Positions 31,101-38,609 of a DNA stretch of 61,155 nucleotides are shown here, in pieces (the stretch's first letter is position 1; every line of letters begins with the position of its first letter). The stretch lies in contig NZ_PGVG01000044.1 in the NCBI RefSeq assembly GCF_002795245.1, forward strand, positions 1 to 61,155, read 5' to 3'. The notes under the pieces were generated by a model. The model was given only the letters and a program-made list of their open reading frames with translations. It ran no database searches and was not told where the DNA came from. The position numbers and the translations under genes are program-made. The stretch is from Bradyrhizobium forestalis. GTDB lineage: Bacteria > Pseudomonadota > Alphaproteobacteria > Rhizobiales > Xanthobacteraceae.

Positions 31101-33821
31101 GCGGGCGCTGGTCAGGATCGAGTTCGCCGCACCGGTGCCGACCGCGGTCAGCGCCTGCTCGACCTCGGCCGAGGTCATCTTGAGCTGGGCGTTGACGTCG
31201 GAGGAGACCGTCAGCAGCGACTGCTGAGCAGTCCGCGCGCCGGTCTGGATCGTCTCGCTGGTGTTGACGACGAGGTTGGTGAGCGAGCGCTCGGCGTCCT
31301 CGACATGCGAGCGGATCGCGGTCGAGATCATCTCGGCGCGGGACATCATGTCCTCGCTGGCCTGGCGTCCGCTGCTCTCGATGCGGCCGGCGACGGCCTC
31401 GACGCGCGAGCCGAGCAGGTCCTCGAACTGCGCCACGCGCACGTCTATGTCGCTGGCGACCGAACCGACCTTGGTCTCGATGGCCTGCTGGATGTCCTGG
31501 AAGCGCGCCGTGACCGTATCGGTCAGATGCGTGCTGCGGCCGTCGATGATCTCGGTGACGCCGGTGATGCGGCGGTCGACCGCCTCGATCGCCTGCGCGG
31601 TGCCGTCCGTGAGCGTCGAGCTCAGCAGCGTGAGGCGCGTGTCGATCGACTGCACGGCCTGCGAGGCGCCGTTGGTCACGGCGGTGGTCAGGTAGGTGAG
31701 GCGGGAGTCGATGGATTCGAGCGCCTGCGACGCGCCGCCGGTGAGGGTCGTCGTGAGGTGCGTCAGCCGCGTGTCGATCGACTGGATGGTCTGCGATGCG
31801 CCATCGGTCAGCGAGGTCGTAAGGTGGGTGAGGCGGGAGTCGATCGACTGGATCGCCTGCGCAGCACCGTCGGTCAGCGACGTCGCCAGCGTGTTGATGC
31901 GTCCGTCGATGGTTTCGGTCATGGACTTCGCGCGGGTGTCGAACGACTGTTCGAGTGCGGCGACGCGGCCGACGAGCTGCTCGTCGAAGGTCCTGATGTG
32001 GCCCTCGATCGTGCCGTCGAGGCTGGCGATCTTGCCGTTCAGCGAGACGTCGAGATTGCTGACGCGTTCGCCGATCGTGGTCTCGAATTGCACGAGGCGC
32101 TGGTCGAGCACCGCCGTGATTTTGCCGCCGTTCGCCGTGAAGCGGGTGTCGAAATTGTCGACATAGGTCTTCAGCGTCTCGGTGATGTCCTCCGTGCGCT
32201 GGCCCATGCGCTCGACGATCTCGCCGCCGAAGGTCTTCACGGTGCGGTCGAACTCGGAGATGTGGCGCGTGATCAGCGCGCCCAGCGTGCCGGAGTCGCG
32301 GGCGAACTTCTCGACCAGCTCGGTGCCCTGGTTCCTCACCAGCTCGTCGAAGGCGCTCATCTGCAGCGACAGCGAGTCGTGTGCGGTCTCGGTCTGGCTG
32401 ACGACCTTCGCGACCAGGGCGTTGACGGTGGCGTCGAGCGCCTCGCTCGCCTTGTCGCCGCTCGTCATGATCTGGCCGGCGAGGCGGGTGCCGGCATCGT
32501 CGATCTTGGCGGAGATGTCGGTGGAACGCAGCTCGAGCTCGAGCAGCAGCGAGTCCGACGAGTTCTTCAGGGAATCGTGCACCTGCTCGGTACGCTCGGA
32601 AATGCCGTCGACGATCGCGGCGGAACGCTGCTCGAACTCGCCGGTGATGCGGTCGATGCGCTCGTTCAGCATCTCGTGGACGCGGTCGGCGAGGTCGACG
32701 AACTCGTCGTGGACGTGGCCGGTCTTGAAGTTGAGGCTGGTGGTCAGCCGCTCGCTGGCGTCGAGCACGGCGCGCGTGGTCTCGTTGCTGGCTTCCTCGA
32801 GGCGGTCGAGCAGGTCGCCGCCGCGCTCGCCGAGCGCGAGGATCATGTTGTCGCCGGCATTGCTCAAGGCGCTGGTGATGTGGGCGCCGCGCTCTTCGAG
32901 CGCGCCGGTGATGGACTTGGCGACCTCGTCGACGCGCGAGGCGATCGCGTCCGAGATCAGCGCGATGTCGTGGCGCAGGTCGATCTGCACGCCGGAGATG
33001 GCGCTGCGGACCTGCTCGGCCTGGCCGACCAGATTGTCGCGCTGATGCGCGATGTCCTGGAGCAGGGCGCGGATGCGCACCTCGTTGTCGGAATAGGCGC
33101 GTTCGAGCGCCGCGACCTCGTTGGCGACCAGCGTCTCGAGCTCGCCGGCGCGCGCAATCGCGCGCTCGATGCCGTCGCCCATCGCCGCGACCTCACGGCG
33201 GATTGCCTGGCCAACGGTGACCATGGAATCGGAGGCCGAGCCTTCCGGCTCGGAGAAGCGGATCGCGACCTGCGCCATCGCCTGCGCGATCATGCGCATT
33301 TCCTGGCCGCGCCAGACGAGGCTCGCCAGGAAGTAGAACAGCATGATCGGCGCGAAGAACATCGCGACGAGACCGGCGATGACGAGCACGCCGCCGCTCT
33401 GGCCCATGGCGGCCTGGATCGAGGGCAGGAAGCCGACGGTCAGCGCGGCGCAGGCGGCGAGCCAGATGCCGGCGAAGATGGTGGCGAAGGTGTAGACGCT
33501 GCGGGCAGGGCGGCCCTTCTGAAGCGCCTGGAGCAACTGGCCGATGGTCTCCCGGTCGTCATTGGCGGCGCGGCGCGAGGCGCGCGGCTCCTCGACCTGG
33601 TCGAACACGGTCGCCCGCTCATTGGCGGCCGGTCGCGGCTCGAAGCTCGGCTCGTCGAAGATCGGGGGCGCGGGCGGCGGCACCGGGGGCGCCGTTTCGT
33701 TGTTGCGCAGCGTCGCATTGCGGCTGGTATCCGCAGCGGTGTCACTGATGTTCAGTGCTTCCTGGATCGCAGAAAGCGCAACTTCTGTGGGGTCTTTGAC
33801 CTTTTTCGGAGTGTTCGCCAT
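28170..33821 (-). CDS. Giant membrane-anchored coiled-coil protein, GPR/RgsE-like polar growth factor
   Basis: A 1883-residue protein. After a Pro-rich disordered N terminus come two membrane helices (about 109-131 and 144-169), then a nearly continuous alpha-helical region of roughly 1350 residues, a Pro/Gly-rich linker (about 1640-1770) and a conserved-looking C-terminal domain (about 1771-1883, with AAEMWDRYQRGENKAFTKRL and TGLVYTLLAHAAGRL). Internal repeats are 22 residues long at 648-757 and 44 residues long at 891-1242. Size, topology, apolipoprotein-like helices and the C-terminal domain match the Growth Pole Ring protein of Agrobacterium (RgsE in Sinorhizobium), which organises unipolar growth in Rhizobiales. 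The identity as GPR is inferred from architecture. It is divergent from an Hpt gene across a region with CtrA-like sites and ends at a strong terminator. Confidence 0.85.
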   Translation of the reverse strand: MANTPKKVKDPTEVALSAIQEALNISDTAADTSRNATLRNNETAPPVPPPAPPIFDEPSFEPRPAANERATVFDQVEEPRASRRAANDDRETIGQLLQALQKGRPARSVYTFATIFAGIWLAACAALTVGFLPSIQAAMGQSGGVLVIAGLVAMFFAPIMLFYFLASLVWRGQEMRMIAQAMAQVAIRFSEPEGSASDSMVTVGQAIRREVAAMGDGIERAIARAGELETLVANEVAALERAYSDNEVRIRALLQDIAHQRDNLVGQAEQVRSAISGVQIDLRHDIALISDAIASRVDEVAKSITGALEERGAHITSALSNAGDNMILALGERGGDLLDRLEEASNETTRAVLDASERLTTSLNFKTGHVHDEFVDLADRVHEMLNERIDRITGEFEQRSAAIVDGISERTEQVHDSLKNSSDSLLLELELRSTDISAKIDDAGTRLAGQIMTSGDKASEALDATVNALVAKVVSQTETAHDSLSLQMSAFDELVRNQGTELVEKFARDSGTLGALITRHISEFDRTVKTFGGEIVERMGQRTEDITETLKTYVDNFDTRFTANGGKITAVLDQRLVQFETTIGERVSNLDVSLNGKIASLDGTIEGHIRTFDEQLVGRVAALEQSFDTRAKSMTETIDGRINTLATSLTDGAAQAIQSIDSRLTHLTTSLTDGASQTIQSIDTRLTHLTTTLTGGASQALESIDSRLTYLTTAVTNGASQAVQSIDTRLTLLSSTLTDGTAQAIEAVDRRITGVTEIIDGRSTHLTDTVTARFQDIQQAIETKVGSVASDIDVRVAQFEDLLGSRVEAVAGRIESSGRQASEDMMSRAEMISTAIRSHVEDAERSLTNLVVNTSETIQTGARTAQQSLLTVSSDVNAQLKMTSAEVEQALTAVGTGAANSILTSAREAQSTLVAASGEASSQIKGLAADVERTLSAAGSATAASILAGAREVQTTLVSASSDAASQVKALTADVQRSLSMAGTTTAESITAGARDAQSTLIAASTETANQIKALSSDVQRSLTMAGTSTAETIMSGAREAQSTLVTASSDAASQVKSLAVEVHRSLSQVGQTTAETITTSARDAQSTLLAVSAEQTSQVRSLAAEMQRALATAGGATIEALTSGVREAQGSLISASTDAASQIKSLTTDIERTLTAVGADTASTILNSAREAQISLTSTSADAASQIRTISTEIERTLSAATTNATSDIQTSALNAQNALISASNEASSRVKSSSADVERSVLAASSSFGQAMTGKTDEIVTYVQQQADRLSNMIDAKRGALVDAIGSKTSQLTLDIDRVTSDALKSIETRGQAFSQTMMGNGSEVARTINAASEIATSAVGKSLKDLEQASRSAIDQSRQVSIAAVTEMQETSKILRTDTVALFERLREGNILLQEVLTGAHDNLNSLERALVTRVADFVSAMNDVTSRNGAATQNLEEQLNVFNSKTTKALQDLGELSTQFDKHGQALVQAAQVVEQSNKNTTASLAERKQALESLVTTIDLRTADLDQRLSRFTGLLDESLAAAEERARDIARVVAETAGAGSAAITRQFEAVRAASEEEPRQTIEAMHAIYRQTTDEADAMFKQSTEKFTNLVSSMKQMAFEMHNELEATRNELRRGVLEMPQEAAESTAQMRKVIVDQIEALAELNRIVAQHGRGLDGTTAGRASVAVQRQEEPMMAAVGGRATETRMRDTGSASTLPPPDLGMPAPSRRTEAPPVAPGGNDQGRDGWLSDLLNRTDANQGTPTGREAPRGRAAPAPQPQAPQASGNPLESLSLDIGRLMDRNLAAEMWDRYQRGENKAFTKRLYTPAGQKAFDEVARKYRADRNFKGTVDRYVAEFERLLDEVARDGRGPQELRSHLISETGLVYTLLAHAAGRLG
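30096..31151 (-). repeat. Eight tandem 44-residue (132-bp) coding repeats
   Basis: Within the giant protein, residues 891-1242 consist of eight consecutive copies of a 44-residue unit built around the pattern T-x-E-x-I-x-x-x-AR-x-AQSTL-x-x-AS-x-x-x-x-x-QIK-x-L-x-x-D-V-x-R-x-L. Spacing is exact, with no insertions. Because 44 is four times 11, the unit fits a hendecad helix. The units differ at many positions, so they are old and under selection. Confidence 0.9.
31551..31880 (-). repeat. Five tandem 22-residue (66-bp) coding repeats
   Basis: Residues 648-757 of the giant protein are five consecutive copies of a 22-residue unit of the form SLTDGA-Q-IQSID-RLT-LTT. Twenty-two is twice 11, so this block shares the hendecad basis of the 44-residue block further along the protein. 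Confidence 0.9.
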
Positions 33822-33999
33822 GTTCAGTCCGAGCCCTTGTTACTTGTACGCGTCCCCCCGCGAGCCCTGCGCGCGGCGCAAGCCCACAGACCGGATCATG
33901 CCGCTTGCGCGGATCTCCGAGCCGTCCCCACCCGGACGGCTTGTCCGCCAATTTCCGCAACATCCTATTGGCAGAGCGTCGCGAATGAAATGCCTGCGA

Positions 34000-34014
34000 T
34001 TAAGACAATCTTAA
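34000..34014. promoter_or_regulatory. CtrA-type binding site TTAA-N7-TTAA
   Basis: TTAAGACAATCTTAA matches the full CtrA consensus TTAA-N7-TTAA exactly and sits in a perfect palindrome (GATTAAGA, three bases, TCTTAATC; 33998-34016). It is about 180 bases upstream of the GPR-like start and about 200 upstream of the Hpt start. CtrA controls cell-cycle and polar genes in alphaproteobacteria, which suits the neighbouring gene. Confidence 0.6.
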
Positions 34015-34140
34015 TCATCGTTAACAGGATCGCGGCGTAACGCCTTAGCAATAAATGCAATTCTCCACCGAACTCGGCCGATTGCGGCAACTTGTTGTCA
34101 ATAAACGGGCAGATCTACGTCAAACAGCCCAAACATTTCA

Positions 34141-34148
34141 TTAACCAT
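34141..34148 (+). promoter_or_regulatory. CtrA half-site-like TTAACCAT
   Basis: TTAACCAT, the common single-site form of CtrA boxes, lies 70 bases upstream of the Hpt gene start. On its own it is weak evidence, but it reinforces the full site at 34000. Confidence 0.35.
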
Positions 34149-34217
34149 TTTCATGCTTGGGTGAGGGGACCCTGACCGCCGGACCGGCGGCCGCCGTGCG
34201 ATGCCGGGGCCCGTGCC

Positions 34218-34589
34218 ATGACGCCTGAACTGCAACGGATGGACTGGATGCCGTCGCCCCCGCTTGCACCCTACAGCCCGCTCGACCTCGATCACCTCTC
34301 CCGGATGACGCTCGGCGACACCGAGCTGGAACAGCAAGTGCTGGCGATGTTCGCCGAGCAGGCGGGCCGCCTGCTGGCGGCGATGGCTGCGGTGCCGGCC
34401 GAGACCGGCGCGCTCGCGCACAAGCTCAAGGGGTCGGCGCGAGGGATCGGCGCCTTTGCGGTGGCCGATGCCGCAGCCAGCCTGGAGACCGCGATCCGGA
34501 CCGGCCATGGCCGGCCCGATGCCTTCGCCGCGCTGAAAGAGGCGGTGACGGAGGCCCGCGCCGCCATCGAGGCGATCCTGAAGCCGTAA
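34218..34589 (+). CDS. Hpt domain phosphotransfer protein
   Basis: A 123-residue protein made of one histidine phosphotransfer domain, a four-helix bundle. The phospho-accepting residue is His68 in ALAHKLKGSARGIGAFAVAD, with the family's H-x-x-K-G-x-A-x-x-(I/L)-G pattern. It lacks the kinase-like second domain of ChpT. It probably relays phosphate between a hybrid kinase receiver and a response regulator; no partner is adjacent. Given CtrA-like sites in its promoter region it may belong to a cell-cycle or general stress phosphorelay, but that is inference. The start could also be the Met at residue 8 or 11. Confidence 0.87.
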   Translation: MTPELQRMDWMPSPPLAPYSPLDLDHLSRMTLGDTELEQQVLAMFAEQAGRLLAAMAAVPAETGALAHKLKGSARGIGAFAVADAAASLETAIRTGHGRPDAFAALKEAVTEARAAIEAILKP

Positions 34590-34610
34590 GCCGATACGGT
34601 CGGAGCCGGG

Positions 34611-34676
34611 CTCTAGTCTTTTGTTTTGACGCGTTTTCTTCCCGCAAAACGGGATTCAATTCGGATCAAAACGCTA
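34611..34676. repeat. Short palindromic repeat, GCGTTTT family (copy 1)
   Basis: TTGTTTTGACGCGTTTTCTT on the left and ATCAAAACGC on the right form the imperfect arms. The same TTGTTTTGACGCGTTTTCTT opens the copy at 42645. The two copies share their outer blocks and differ in the centre. Confidence 0.8.
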
Positions 34677-34746
34677 TGGCGCCGGGCTGACCGACCCGTT
34701 ATAGGACAGCCCGGACCTTCCCAGCACCGCGGCAGTACGAGCACAT

Positions 34747-35067
34747 ATGGCCAAGATTCACTTTGTCGACCACAAGGGCGAAACCCGCACGGTGGAAATC
34801 GAGAACGGCGCAACCGTGATGGAAGCCGCGATCCGCAACAGCATTCCCGGCATCGAGGCCGAATGCGGCGGCGCCTGCGCCTGCGCGACCTGCCATGTCT
34901 ATGTCGACGAAGCCTGGCGCGAGAAGGTCGGCAGCCCGACGCCGATGGAAGAGGACATGCTCGACTTCGGCTTCGACGTGCGCCCGAATTCGCGCCTGTC
35001 TTGCCAGATCAAGGTTTCCGACGAGCTGGACGGTCTCGTCGTGGCGACGCCGGAACGCCAGGCCTGA
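34747..35067 (+). CDS. 2Fe-2S ferredoxin, adrenodoxin type
   Basis: A 106-residue ferredoxin. The cluster ligands follow the C-x5-C-x2-C-xn-C pattern: Cys40, Cys46, Cys49 (in ECGGACACATCHVYV) and Cys86 (in RLSCQIKV). The spacing and the acidic helix EEDMLDF mark the adrenodoxin/putidaredoxin class that feeds electrons to P450s or iron-sulfur assembly. The ferredoxin-NADP reductase at 35733 is a plausible electron donor, with only a thioesterase gene between them on the other strand. In Rhodopseudomonas and Bradyrhizobium such ferredoxin and reductase proteins are known to work as a pair. Confidence 0.93.
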   Translation: MAKIHFVDHKGETRTVEIENGATVMEAAIRNSIPGIEAECGGACACATCHVYVDEAWREKVGSPTPMEEDMLDFGFDVRPNSRLSCQIKVSDELDGLVVATPERQA

Positions 35068-35082
35068 TCGTCTCAAAATACA

Positions 35083-35550
35083 CTACATGCTCGGCGGCAC
35101 GACCTCGATGCCGCGCTTGTGCCAGCGTCTGAGCCTCTCGATCACCTCTGCGGTCAGCGGCGCGGGGCGCCGCGTCGCCTCATCGAGCAAGACGCCGACC
35201 GACGTCGCCGACGCGATGCACTTTCCTTGCGAGAACACGACCTGCTCGAAGGTCACCGACGTTCGTCCGAGCTTCACGACGCCGAGGCCGAGCTCGATCG
35301 CGTTGGGCCAGTGCAGCTCGGCGCGGAAATGGATGTCGAGCCGCACCATGATCCAGGCGAGGCCTGGCGGGGTTAGCCCGTATTCGGGAAGCTTCATCAG
35401 CGTGACGCGGCCGGTCTCGAAATAGGTGGCGTAGACCGCGTTGTTGACGTGCTGGTTGGGATCGAGATCGCCGAAGCGGACGTTGTCGCTGAGACGGTAG
35501 GGATAGTCCTCAAGGCGCGGCGTCGTGTCGAGGCGGGCTGGTGCGTTCAC
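35083..35550 (-). CDS. Acyl-CoA thioesterase, 4HBT (hotdog) family
   Basis: A 155-residue single-hotdog thioesterase. The active-site block is RFGDLDPNQHVNNAVYATYF, where the D-x-D-x-x-x-H-V-N-N pattern is that of 4-hydroxybenzoyl-CoA thioesterase relatives and YbgC. It starts at GTG (35550) with GGAGA seven bases upstream. It probably hydrolyses acyl-CoA in the cytoplasm; the chain length is unknown. It is placed between ferredoxin and its reductase on the opposite strand, with no obvious functional link. Confidence 0.88.
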   Translation of the reverse strand: MNAPARLDTTPRLEDYPYRLSDNVRFGDLDPNQHVNNAVYATYFETGRVTLMKLPEYGLTPPGLAWIMVRLDIHFRAELHWPNAIELGLGVVKLGRTSVTFEQVVFSQGKCIASATSVGVLLDEATRRPAPLTAEVIERLRRWHKRGIEVVPPSM

Positions 35551-35732
35551 CGATTGATCTCCGTCATATCGGATCCCGTTACAGCCCAGTTATTCTGACC
35601 CGGCAAGTGGGCGCGGCCGCGGGGTGCTCCCGCTTTTATGCCTTCCCTGTTCCATCCCCGTTGGCTAGACAGGCAGGGTCACCTCTGCCCAACGGGCTCC
35701 GTCCAACCGATAACGACCGATAAAGAGACGAC

Positions 35733-36761
35733 ATGAGCGACGTGATCAAAACCGATGTGCTGATTATTGGCGCCGGCCCCTGCGGTCTGTTCGCCGCCTT
35801 CGAGCTCGGCCTTCTCGACATGAAGGCGCATTTCGTCGACATCCTCGACAAGGTCGGCGGCCAGTGTGCCGAGCTCTATCCGGAAAAGCCGATCTACGAC
35901 ATTCCCGGCATTCCGCACGTCTCCGGCCAGGGGCTGACCGACGCGCTGATGGAACAGATCAAGCCGTTCCATCCGACCTTCCATCTCGGCGAGATGATCG
36001 AGACCGTGGAGAAGATCGGCGATCCCGCCTTCCGCTGCACCACCGATGCCGGCAAGGTGTTCGAATGCAAGGTGGTGGTGATCGCGGCCGGTGGCGGCTC
36101 GTTCCAACCCAAGCGTCCGCCGGTGCCGGGCATCGAGGCCTATGAAGGCACGTCGGTGCATTACGCCGTACGCAAGATGGAGACGTTCCGCGACAAGAAC
36201 GTGCTGATCGTCGGCGGCGGCGATTCAGCGCTCGACTGGACGCTCAATCTGCATCCGCTGGCCAAGCGCATCACGCTTCTGCATCGGCGCGACGAGTTTC
36301 GCGCCGCGCCGCACAGCGTCGAGCAGATGCGTGCGCTGGTCGCCGGCGGCAAGATGGATCTGCGGCTCGGCCAGGTCACCGCGCTCTCCGGCGCTGACGG
36401 CAAGCTCACCGGCGCGACCATCAAGGGCAACGACAACAGCTTGAGCGAGATTGCCTGCGACACCATGCTGCCGTTCTTCGGGCTGACCATGAAGCTCGGC
36501 CCGGTGGCGAACTGGGGCATTGCGCTGGAGAACAATCTGGTGCCGGTCGAGACATCCGCGTTCGAGACCAACGTATCCGGCATCTTCGCGATCGGCGACA
36601 TCAACACCTATCCCGGCAAGATCAAGCTGATCCTGTGCGGCTTCCACGAGGGCGCGCTGATGTCGCAAAAAGCCCATCGTTATGTCTATCCGGAGAAGCG
36701 GCTCGTGTTCCAGTACACGACCTCGTCCTCCAGCCTGCAAAAGAAGCTCGGTGTCAACTGA
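35733..36761 (+). CDS. Ferredoxin-NADP+ reductase, thioredoxin-reductase-like (YumC type)
   Basis: A 342-residue flavoprotein of the thioredoxin reductase-like FNR class. The FAD-binding motif is IIGAGPCGLFAAFELG, the NADPH-binding motif is IVGGGDSALDWTLNL, and the second FAD block is GIFAIGDINTYPGKIKLIL. The CxxC disulfide of true thioredoxin reductases is absent. The C-terminal tail with FQYTTSSSSLQKKLGV carries the aromatic residue that stacks on the flavin in YumC-type enzymes. It transfers electrons between NADPH and ferredoxin, probably the one encoded at 34747. Confidence 0.93.
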   Translation: MSDVIKTDVLIIGAGPCGLFAAFELGLLDMKAHFVDILDKVGGQCAELYPEKPIYDIPGIPHVSGQGLTDALMEQIKPFHPTFHLGEMIETVEKIGDPAFRCTTDAGKVFECKVVVIAAGGGSFQPKRPPVPGIEAYEGTSVHYAVRKMETFRDKNVLIVGGGDSALDWTLNLHPLAKRITLLHRRDEFRAAPHSVEQMRALVAGGKMDLRLGQVTALSGADGKLTGATIKGNDNSLSEIACDTMLPFFGLTMKLGPVANWGIALENNLVPVETSAFETNVSGIFAIGDINTYPGKIKLILCGFHEGALMSQKAHRYVYPEKRLVFQYTTSSSSLQKKLGVN

Positions 36762-36866
36762 CGCAACGCAGCGGGGAGGCGATGCCCCATGTTTCTGGTG
36801 CTGGAACCGTTCGCGAAATCGCCGTAGTCTGCGGCCATTCCGGTCGTGGAATAGCAAGGTGATCTA

Positions 36867-37454
36867 ATGCGGAATTCTTCCAGCTCTCGGCTGCTCTCCT
36901 TCCTCGCGCTCGCATTGTCGCTCGCGACGGTGACGCCGTGTGCGGCGCAGACCGCCGAGCCGACGGCGGCGGGCCTCTGGCAGAAGGTCGAAGACGGCAA
37001 GACAGTCGGATGGTTCCTCTTCATCGATCACACCGGCGTCTTCGAAGGCGTGATCGCCAAGACCTTCCCGCGGCCAACCGACAATCCGAACGAAGTCTGC
37101 TCCAAGTGCACCGACGATCGCAAGAACGCGCCGGTGCTCGGCATCTCCTTCGTCCGCAATATGAAACGCGAAGGCTTGAAGTACGAAGGCGGCAACGTGC
37201 TCAATCCGCGCGACGGCCAGATCTGGAAGGCCAACATGCGGGTCAGCCCCGACGGCCAGACCCTGACGCTGCGCGGCTATCTCGGCATCGCGCTGCTCGG
37301 CAAGGACGAGACCTGGACGCGCTTACCCGATGCCTACATCGCCCAGGTCGATCCTGCCATCGTCGCAAAATACCTGCCCGCGCAGGCTGCCGCCGCGAAG
37401 CCGCCGGCGCCCGCGGCGAAGAAGGGTGGCGCGATGGCGCCGGCGAAGCAGTAG
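36867..37454 (+). CDS. Secreted DUF2147 protein
   Basis: A 195-residue periplasmic protein with a signal peptide (LLSFLALALSLATVTPCAAQ) and one DUF2147 domain from about 35 to 155: GLWQKVEDGKTVGWFLF, then NMKREGLKYEGGNVLNPRDG and LTLRGYLGIALLGKDETWTR. Two cysteines in CSKC may bind a metal or form a disulfide. The tail is Ala/Pro/Lys-rich. DUF2147 proteins are lipocalin-like beta-barrels of unknown ligand. AAGGTGA lies before the ATG at 36867. Confidence 0.88.
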   Translation: MRNSSSSRLLSFLALALSLATVTPCAAQTAEPTAAGLWQKVEDGKTVGWFLFIDHTGVFEGVIAKTFPRPTDNPNEVCSKCTDDRKNAPVLGISFVRNMKREGLKYEGGNVLNPRDGQIWKANMRVSPDGQTLTLRGYLGIALLGKDETWTRLPDAYIAQVDPAIVAKYLPAQAAAAKPPAPAAKKGGAMAPAKQ

Positions 37455-37737
37455 GGTCTCGTACGTCGCGCACTGCGCGGCCTCAATAGCTCTCGCTTTG
37501 GCGCAGGGGCCTTCCCCGCCACCGGGTCTCCAGCCTGTGCGGCCATCTTCGCCGAAAGGCGAACACGTGCCGGACCCGCTCCAGTAGTTCCCCGGGATGC
37601 GCGCTGGCGCCGGATTTGCATAGCTGTCGGCAAAGCTGCTGGGGGAGCGAGTCGCCGTCTCCACGCCGTCCGCGCACCATGCGGAGGGCGGACGGCAGCG
37701 TTTGCCTCGCGGCGATCACTTCGACCGCGGAGACAAC

Positions 37738-38091
37738 ATGAGAGCAATATCGTGTGCCGCCACGCTGCTGGGATTGATGGCGCTATTGGCTACAGCGGCA
37801 CTGGCGCGCGACGACGGGCGCTACGCCAACTCGCCATTAAAACCCTGGTTCGAGAGTCTGCATAGCGAATACGGGCAGTGCTGCTCCGACGCCGACGGCT
37901 ACGTCATTGCCGATGTCGATTGGGAGTCCGATCGCGGTCACTACCGCGTGCGGATCGACGACGAATGGGTCGTGGTGCCCGACGGTGCGGTGATCACCGT
38001 TCCGAACAAGATCGGCCGCACCATGGTGTGGAAGCACTATATCGACGGCCATCCGCGCGTGCGCTGCTTCATGCCGGGCAGCATGACGTAG
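37738..38091 (+). CDS. Small secreted protein with paired cysteines, unknown function
   Basis: A 117-residue protein: signal peptide (MRAISCAATLLGLMALLATA, then ALA) and a mature domain with the sequence NSPLKPWFESLHSEYGQCCS, followed by DADGYVIADVDW, and ending in RVRCFMPGSMT. The adjacent Cys pair and the third Cys near the end suggest a disulfide. Proteins of this type are frequent and conserved in Bradyrhizobium and relatives but uncharacterised. GGAGA precedes the ATG at 37738. Confidence 0.75.
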   Translation: MRAISCAATLLGLMALLATAALARDDGRYANSPLKPWFESLHSEYGQCCSDADGYVIADVDWESDRGHYRVRIDDEWVVVPDGAVITVPNKIGRTMVWKHYIDGHPRVRCFMPGSMT

Positions 38092-38148
38092 ACGCGCGTG
38101 CCATTCCGGTCAGCGCGGAGCACCGAACCCGGAATGACAAAGCGAAGC

Positions 38149-38418
38149 TTAGTGCGCCTGGTTTTCCGAACCCGCGCTCGCGAGCTGCTTGATCCGCGGC
38201 GACAGCACCGAGACCTGCGCGGGCGAGGCCGGCATGCCGGCGACGGTCATCGCAGGGCTTGCCGACTGCTCCTCGACGCCGGCGCCGCCGAGCACCTGCA
38301 CCTGCGTCGCCGAGATCGGAAACGATGTCACTTCGTAAGAGGGAAGCTCAGCGGCGAAGGCGCCGGCCGAGCTCGCAATCATGGTGCCGGCAACGGCAAT
38401 CATCGAGAGAAAACGCAT
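38149..38418 (-). CDS. Small secreted protein of unknown function
   Basis: An 89-residue protein with a signal peptide (MRFLSMIAVAGTMIASSAGA, then FAA) and a short mature region rich in Ser, Ala, Val and Pro (YEVTSFPISATQVQVLGGAG, SPRIKQLASAGSENQAH). GGAGATTTTCCA lies directly before the ATG, a good ribosome binding site. No family is recognised. It lies downstream of the two-component genes on the same strand, 190 bases after the kinase stop, and might be part of their regulon. Confidence 0.65.
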   Translation of the reverse strand: MRFLSMIAVAGTMIASSAGAFAAELPSYEVTSFPISATQVQVLGGAGVEEQSASPAMTVAGMPASPAQVSVLSPRIKQLASAGSENQAH

Positions 38419-38609
38419 TGGAAAATCTCCGTGGAAGATGTCAATCGGAGGTTTGGTCGCGTCGATGCAGGATCAGGTTCGCCCGTGTGCGAACATTCCC
38501 ATCGCCTTCGGCGCAGATATTGATTGCTTGATGCGAAAGGACGAAACGCGGAAGAAGTTTTCCGTGCCAATGTTTCCGGACGGTTTCGCCGAAGCGCCGA
38601 TGCGCCCGC

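Larger units (their letters stand above)
33822..34217. other. Divergent control region between the GPR-like and Hpt genes
   Basis: Nearly 400 bases without a gene, notably AT-rich from about 33960 to 34160 by the standard of this genome. It holds the TTAA-N7-TTAA palindrome at 34000 and a TTAACCAT at 34141. No repeat of the dispersed families is present, in keeping with a true regulatory region. Confidence 0.7.

Noticed and set aside
30096..31880. Regular 66-bp and 132-bp spacing considered as a CRISPR array or satellite DNA
   Set aside because: The units are in-frame coding repeats with amino-acid conservation and no spacer/repeat contrast. There are no cas genes.
30630..34040. 1136-codon plus-strand frame over the giant coiled-coil gene
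   Set aside because: It is Arg/Asp/Gly-rich and mirrors the coding repeats of the minus strand. The minus-strand gene has membrane helices, exact repeats and a folded end domain.
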